From NCBI GenBank assembly GCA_022865595.1, contig JALHTE010000184.1, positions 1-59,940 of the forward strand: DNA of 59,940 nt, given 5' to 3'. Origin of the DNA: Steroidobacteraceae bacterium (GTDB lineage: Bacteria > Pseudomonadota > Gammaproteobacteria > Steroidobacterales > Steroidobacteraceae). Positions 55,665 to 59,940 of the stretch are shown here, one piece after another. Made by a program: the position numbers and the translations under genes. Under the pieces are notes generated by a model, which saw only the letters and a program-made list of their open reading frames with translations, was not told where the DNA came from and did not search any database. Numbering within the stretch: the first letter of the stretch is position 1; every line of letters starts with the position of its first letter.

Positions 55665-56882
55665 TCAACGGTAGCCGAGGCCCATGGCCTGCTTCACGTC
55701 GTCCAGCGTCTGGCCCGCCACGGCGCGTGCCTTCTCACAACCCTCTGCGATGATGCCGCGCACGAGGTCCGGGTTCTCCTCGAATTCCCTGCCTCGCTGC
55801 CGCATGGCGGTGACGTCCTCGACCACGCGATCGATCAGCGGCTTCTTGCACTCGATGCAGCCGATGCCCGCACTGCGACAACCCTCATCCACCCAGCGCC
55901 GGGTCTCTTCCGTCGAATACAACTTGTGCAGGTCCCAGACCGGACATTTCTCCGGATCACCCGGGTCGGTGCGGCGCATCCGGGCAGGATCGGTCTGCAT
56001 GGTCCGGAGCTTCGCTGCGACTGCGTCGGGGTCCTCGCGGAGCCCGATGGTGTTGCCGTAGGACTTGGACATCTTGCGGCCGTCGAGCCCGGACACCTTG
56101 GGAGTGGCAGTAAGCAACGCCTCGGGCTCCGGCAGGATCGTCCTGCCGGTGCCCTCGAGGTAGCCGAGCAGGCGCTCCTTGTCGGCGAGCGTGAGGCGCG
56201 AATTACCCTCGAGCAGCGCCCTGGCCTCGCCAAGCGAATGCTCCTCGCCACGCTCCTGGTATGCACGGCGCAGGTCGCGATACAGCGCTGCCTTCTTCGC
56301 GCCGAGGTTCTTCACGGCGCGCTCGGCCTTGGCCTCGAAATCCGCCTCCCGGCCGTAGATGAAATTGAAGCGCCGGGCGATTTCGCGCGTGATCTCCACA
56401 TGCGCCACCTGGTCCTCGCCTACCGGGATGTACATCGGTCGATACAGCAGGATGTCCGCGCTCTGCAGCAGCGGGTAGCCCAGGAACCCGTAGGTCGCCA
56501 GGTCTTTTTCCTTCAGCTGCTCCTGCTGGTCCTTGTAACTCGGGACGCGCTCCAGCCAGCCGAGCGGCGTGATCATCGACAGCAGCAGGTGCAATTCCGC
56601 GTGCTCGGGCACCTTCGACTGGATGAACAGCGTCGCCACTGAAGGATTGACGCCGGCCGCCAGCCAGTCGATCACGATGCGCCAGGAGTTGGCCTCGAGG
56701 TCGCTGGTGTCTTCATAGCCGGTCGTGAGAGCGTGGTAGTCGGCGACGAAGAAATAGCAGTCGTACTCGTACTGCAGCTCGATCCAGTTGCGGAGAGCCC
56801 CGTGGTAGTTGCCAAGGTGCAGGGCGCCGGTCGGGCGCATACCCGACAACACGCGCCGGGGGGTCGTCACTAGTGAACTCAA
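55665..56882 (-). CDS. trpS: Tryptophan-tRNA ligase
   Basis: RVLSGMRPTGALHLGNYHGALRNW; GRKMSKSYGNTI. Confidence 0.97.
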   Translation of the reverse strand: MSSLVTTPRRVLSGMRPTGALHLGNYHGALRNWIELQYEYDCYFFVADYHALTTGYEDTSDLEANSWRIVIDWLAAGVNPSVATLFIQSKVPEHAELHLLLSMITPLGWLERVPSYKDQQEQLKEKDLATYGFLGYPLLQSADILLYRPMYIPVGEDQVAHVEITREIARRFNFIYGREADFEAKAERAVKNLGAKKAALYRDLRRAYQERGEEHSLGEARALLEGNSRLTLADKERLLGYLEGTGRTILPEPEALLTATPKVSGLDGRKMSKSYGNTIGLREDPDAVAAKLRTMQTDPARMRRTDPGDPEKCPVWDLHKLYSTEETRRWVDEGCRSAGIGCIECKKPLIDRVVEDVTAMRQRGREFEENPDLVRGIIAEGCEKARAVAGQTLDDVKQAMGLGYR

Positions 56883-57021
56883 CGTGGTCCCTTGCGATTC
56901 ATCGCCTAGATAATTGCTTTATTTTCAAAGCACTACGAGACATTCCTGATCAACATAGCAGGTAACTACAAGCCTGAATCGTTGTGAGTCGGCGATTATA
57001 CGCAGCGGCCCTGCCCTGCGT

Positions 57022-57642
57022 TCACTCGAAAGTTGAAACGTCGCCTTTGCCGTGGCGGACCACGACCGGCGCCGCACCGGTCAGGTCCACGACGCTCGAG
57101 GGCTCAAACCCGCCCTGCCCGCCGTCAATGACCAGGTCGACTGCGTGGCCGAGCCGCTCCTTGACCTCGTGGGGATCCGTGATGGGCATCTCGTCACCCG
57201 GCAGAAGAAGCGTGGAACTCATGATCGGCTCGCCGAGCTCGGCCAGCAGCATCCGCACGATCGGGTTGTCCGGAACTCGCAGCCCGATCGTGCGCCGTTT
57301 CGGGTTCTGCAGGCGCTTCGGAACCTCCCGGGTTGCCTCCAGCAGGAACGTATACGGCCCCGGCGTGAAGGTCCGCAAAGTGCGGTACTGGATGTTGTCC
57401 ACGCGAGCGTATTTGGCTATTTCCGAAAGGTCCCTGCACACCAGCGTGAAATTATGGTCCTTGCCGGCGTCGCGGATGCGCCGGATGCGTTCCATCGCGT
57501 CCTTGTCGCCAATCAGGCAGCCGAGCGCATAGCAGGAGTCAGTCGGATAGGCGACGACACTGCCTTCGCGGATGGCAGCTATCGCCTGGCGAATGAGCCG
57601 CGGCTGTGGGCTCATCGGGTGTATTGATAGGAGCAGCGCCAT
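57022..57642 (-). CDS. yciO: YciO/Sua5/YrdC family protein
   Basis: AYPTDSCYALGCLIGDKDAMERIRRIR; LRVPDNPIVRMLLAELGEPIMSSTLLLPG. Confidence 0.9.
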   Translation of the reverse strand: MALLLSIHPMSPQPRLIRQAIAAIREGSVVAYPTDSCYALGCLIGDKDAMERIRRIRDAGKDHNFTLVCRDLSEIAKYARVDNIQYRTLRTFTPGPYTFLLEATREVPKRLQNPKRRTIGLRVPDNPIVRMLLAELGEPIMSSTLLLPGDEMPITDPHEVKERLGHAVDLVIDGGQGGFEPSSVVDLTGAAPVVVRHGKGDVSTFE

Positions 57643-57734
57643 GATCCTTTACGAGCCGTCATTGGGCGCGACGGTCGAGTTGGCTATGATACCCGCCCCG
57701 GCCCAGGGCCGTCCCAGCCGAACACCCTACCAGC

Positions 57735-58280
57735 ATGCAGTTTCTCGTAGACCTCCTGCCGGTCATAGCCTTCTTCGTCACCTACAAGTTTGCGGGCATC
57801 TACACCGCGACTGGAGTGCTGATCGTTGGCGTGCTCCTGCAGACCCTGGTCAGCTGGATCCGCTTCCGCAAGGTGAGCCCCATGCTGCTCGCAACGGCCG
57901 CACTCGTGCTCGTTCTCGGCGGCCTGACGCTCTACCTGCACGACGCCAACTTCATCAAGTGGAAGCCTTCGATCGCCAGCTGGATTTTCGCGGCGGTGTT
58001 CCTCGCCAGCCATTTCGTGCCCGGGCCAACCATCATCCAGCGGATGCTCGGCGAGAACGTGACGCTCGGGGCGCCGGACTGGTCGCGGCTCAGCCTGGCC
58101 TGGGTAGCGTTCTTCGTACTGAGCGGCGCACTCAATCTTTATGTTGCTTACAACTACCCGGAAGCGACCTGGGTGAATTTCAAGTTGTTCGGCCTGACGG
58201 CTCTCACGCTGCTGTTCGCCGTCGCCCAGGGCCTCTGGATCGCCCGCAAGGCCGAGCCATCAGAAGCGGAGAAGACCTGA
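57735..58280 (+). CDS. yciB: Septation protein A / inner membrane protein YciB
   Basis: 181 aa; MQFLVDLLPVIAFFVTYKFAGIYTAT. Confidence 0.94.
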   Translation: MQFLVDLLPVIAFFVTYKFAGIYTATGVLIVGVLLQTLVSWIRFRKVSPMLLATAALVLVLGGLTLYLHDANFIKWKPSIASWIFAAVFLASHFVPGPTIIQRMLGENVTLGAPDWSRLSLAWVAFFVLSGALNLYVAYNYPEATWVNFKLFGLTALTLLFAVAQGLWIARKAEPSEAEKT

Positions 58281-58281
58281 C

Positions 58282-58581
58282 GTGCTCTACGTGATCATTG
58301 GGCGCGACGCACCGGGGTCGCTGGCAACACGACTTCGTGTGCGCGCCCGGCACCTCGACAGGATCTGCGAACTTTCCGACGCTGGACGGGTCGTACTGGG
58401 CGGTCCCTGCCCCGCGACGGATTCTCCGGATCCGGGCGAGGCGGGTTTCAATGGCAGCGTGATCGTGGCTGAATTTCCCTCACTCGCCGATGCCCGCGAG
58501 TGGATCGCAGACGACCCGTACGTGACCGAGGGCGTGTTCGCGTCATATGAAGTGATGCCTTTCGTGAAGGTGCTCCCGTGA
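58282..58581 (+). CDS. yciI: YciI family protein
   Basis: 99 aa; ferredoxin-like fold pattern, DDPYVTEGVFASYEVMPF; next to yciB. Confidence 0.9.
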   Translation: MLYVIIGRDAPGSLATRLRVRARHLDRICELSDAGRVVLGGPCPATDSPDPGEAGFNGSVIVAEFPSLADAREWIADDPYVTEGVFASYEVMPFVKVLP

Positions 58582-58859
58582 CGGCGACCCGGCTGGAGCG
58601 CCTGACTGACCGGTTGAGCCGCGCCCTTGAGCCGGAACAACTCGAGGTTGTGGACGACAGTCACCGGCACGCGGGACACGCCGGCGCGGCGGACGGGCGC
58701 GGCCATTTCACGGTGCTCATCGCATCGCCGAGGTTCGCGGGACTGGGCACCTTGAGGCGTCACCGACTGGTATACGAAGCCGTCGGCGACATGATGACCA
58801 CCGACATTCACGCGCTTTCCATCCAGGCCCTCGCCCCGGGCGAGGCCGCAACCGACTGA
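58578..58859 (+). CDS. BolA family protein
   Basis: 93 aa; VVDDSHRHAGH, GHFTVLIASPRFAG, RHRLVYEAVGDMM, DIHALSIQAL. Confidence 0.92.
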   Translation: MTATRLERLTDRLSRALEPEQLEVVDDSHRHAGHAGAADGRGHFTVLIASPRFAGLGTLRRHRLVYEAVGDMMTTDIHALSIQALAPGEAATD

Positions 58860-58883
58860 TCGAGACTCCAAACCCAGAGGCAA

Positions 58884-59732
58884 ATGATGCGTACCCAAAG
58901 AATATCCCTCGTACTTCTCGCAGCAGCCAGCCTGCTGGTCGGCTGCACCAAGCCGGCCGGTGATACCGGCGATGCGGCGAAGCCGGCAGCTGACGCCGCA
59001 AAGCCGGCGACTGGCACCGTTGCGACCGTGAACGGACAGAAGATCCCAGCCGAGAGCTTCGACGTCTTCCTGCAGGCCGTGACCGGCAAGCCAGCTACTG
59101 AAGCGACGCCCGAGCAGAAGTCCCAAGTGCTCGACCAGTTGATCGACATGACGATCGTGGCGCAGGCGGGAGAGAAGGAAGGCCTGCAGGACCTGCCTGC
59201 AACCAAGGCCCGCATCTCGCTGCTGACCACGCAGATCCTTGCGCAGGCCACTACCGAGAAGTACCTGAAGACGCATCCGGTGTCTGAAACCGAGGTCAAG
59301 GCTGACTACGACGCGCAGGTTGCGAGCGTACCGATGGAGTACAAGGCGCAGCACATCCTCGTAGACACAAAGGAGCAGGCCGAGGCGATCATCAAGGAAC
59401 TCGACGCCGGTGCCGATTTCGCCAAGCTCGCTGCCAAGGACTCAAAGGACCCGAGCGGGAAGAACGGCGGCGACCTGGGTTGGTTCAGCCTGCAGTCGAT
59501 GGTCAAGCCGTTCTCCGACGCCGTCGAGGCGCTCAAGAAGGGTGAGATCACGCAGCAGCCGGTTGAGACTCAGTACGGCTGGCACGTCATTCGCCTCGAA
59601 GACACGCGGACGCCGACCATCCCGGAATTTGACGACGTCAAGCAGCAGGTCGAACAGATGACCCAGCGCAAGAAGATCGAGGCTTACCTGGAAGAGCTTC
59701 GCAAGAGCGCGAAAATCCAGAAAACAGAATAA
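58884..59732 (+). CDS. Lipoprotein peptidylprolyl isomerase (PpiC/parvulin type)
   Basis: Lipobox LLVGC; parvulin core QHILVDTKEQAEAIIKELDAGADFAKLAAKDSKDPSGKNGGDLGWFS. Confidence 0.93.
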   Translation: MMRTQRISLVLLAAASLLVGCTKPAGDTGDAAKPAADAAKPATGTVATVNGQKIPAESFDVFLQAVTGKPATEATPEQKSQVLDQLIDMTIVAQAGEKEGLQDLPATKARISLLTTQILAQATTEKYLKTHPVSETEVKADYDAQVASVPMEYKAQHILVDTKEQAEAIIKELDAGADFAKLAAKDSKDPSGKNGGDLGWFSLQSMVKPFSDAVEALKKGEITQQPVETQYGWHVIRLEDTRTPTIPEFDDVKQQVEQMTQRKKIEAYLEELRKSAKIQKTE

Positions 59733-59755
59733 CTGTCAAGTCCCCTAACGAAGCC

Positions 59756-59797
59756 AAACGGCCGGATTCCCGAGAGGGGATCCGGCCGTTTTCTTTT
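59756..59797 (+). terminator. Intrinsic terminator after ppiC
   Basis: AACGGCCGGAT...ATCCGGCCGTT followed by TTCTTTT. Confidence 0.88.
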
Positions 59798-59940
59798 GCA
59801 TCGCGTCGCGCTGCCGCCGACTCGGGCGCGCGCCACTGGGACGACGTTAGACGGCCCCCGAGCGCCGGTTGGCGCTGCATTGTTCCGACGCTCTGCCGGC
59901 ACCGCCGCCGCCGGTTGGCGATGGGTCGGCGGCCCGTCAA

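Noticed and set aside
55029-56642. 537-aa + strand ORF antisense to scpA/trpS
   Set aside because: Shadow ORF; both opposite genes have intact family motifs.
58287-59354. 355-aa minus strand ORF over yciI-bolA-ppiC
   Set aside because: Opposite strand carries three coherent conserved genes; no domain in the antisense product.

Overview
GC-rich chromosomal window, gammaproteobacterial in gene content and order. It is almost entirely housekeeping and biosynthesis: leuCDB; metX-metB under a SAM-I riboswitch; a TrpR/YerC-family regulator followed by a complete his operon (hisGDCBHAF-IE); lysAC fusion and asd; tRNA-Pro; thrS-infC-rpmI-rplT-pheST-ihfA-merR preceded by tRNA-Val; uvrB; an aminotransferase; tRNA-Asn; gabT-terC; galU; comEA; lapAB-ihfB-rpsA-cmk-aroA-pheA-serA-serC-gyrA; mtaD-ubiG-mupP-rmuC-yciK; an rluB homologue-scpB-scpA-trpS; yciO; yciB-yciI-bolA-ppiC. 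I saw no prophage, transposase, CRISPR array or recognisable defence system. The observations most worth a second look are: (1) hisF has no canonical start codon and appears to start at AUU, while infC (IF3) in the same window starts at AUC, suggesting an IF3-sensitive his gene; (2) the RluB-family protein beside scpB has lost the catalytic Asp and the conserved basic motif; (3) a SAM-I riboswitch with its own promoter and a candidate SD-sequestering helix, divergent from a 30-bp palindromic operator over the his promoter; (4) an orphan intergenic transcript candidate downstream of leuB; (5) REP-like GGGGACWGTCCCC and GGTGCCWGGCACC palindromes; (6) a tRNA-Val gene 26 nt upstream of thrS. All calls come from reading the sequence and supplied ORFs; no database search was run.
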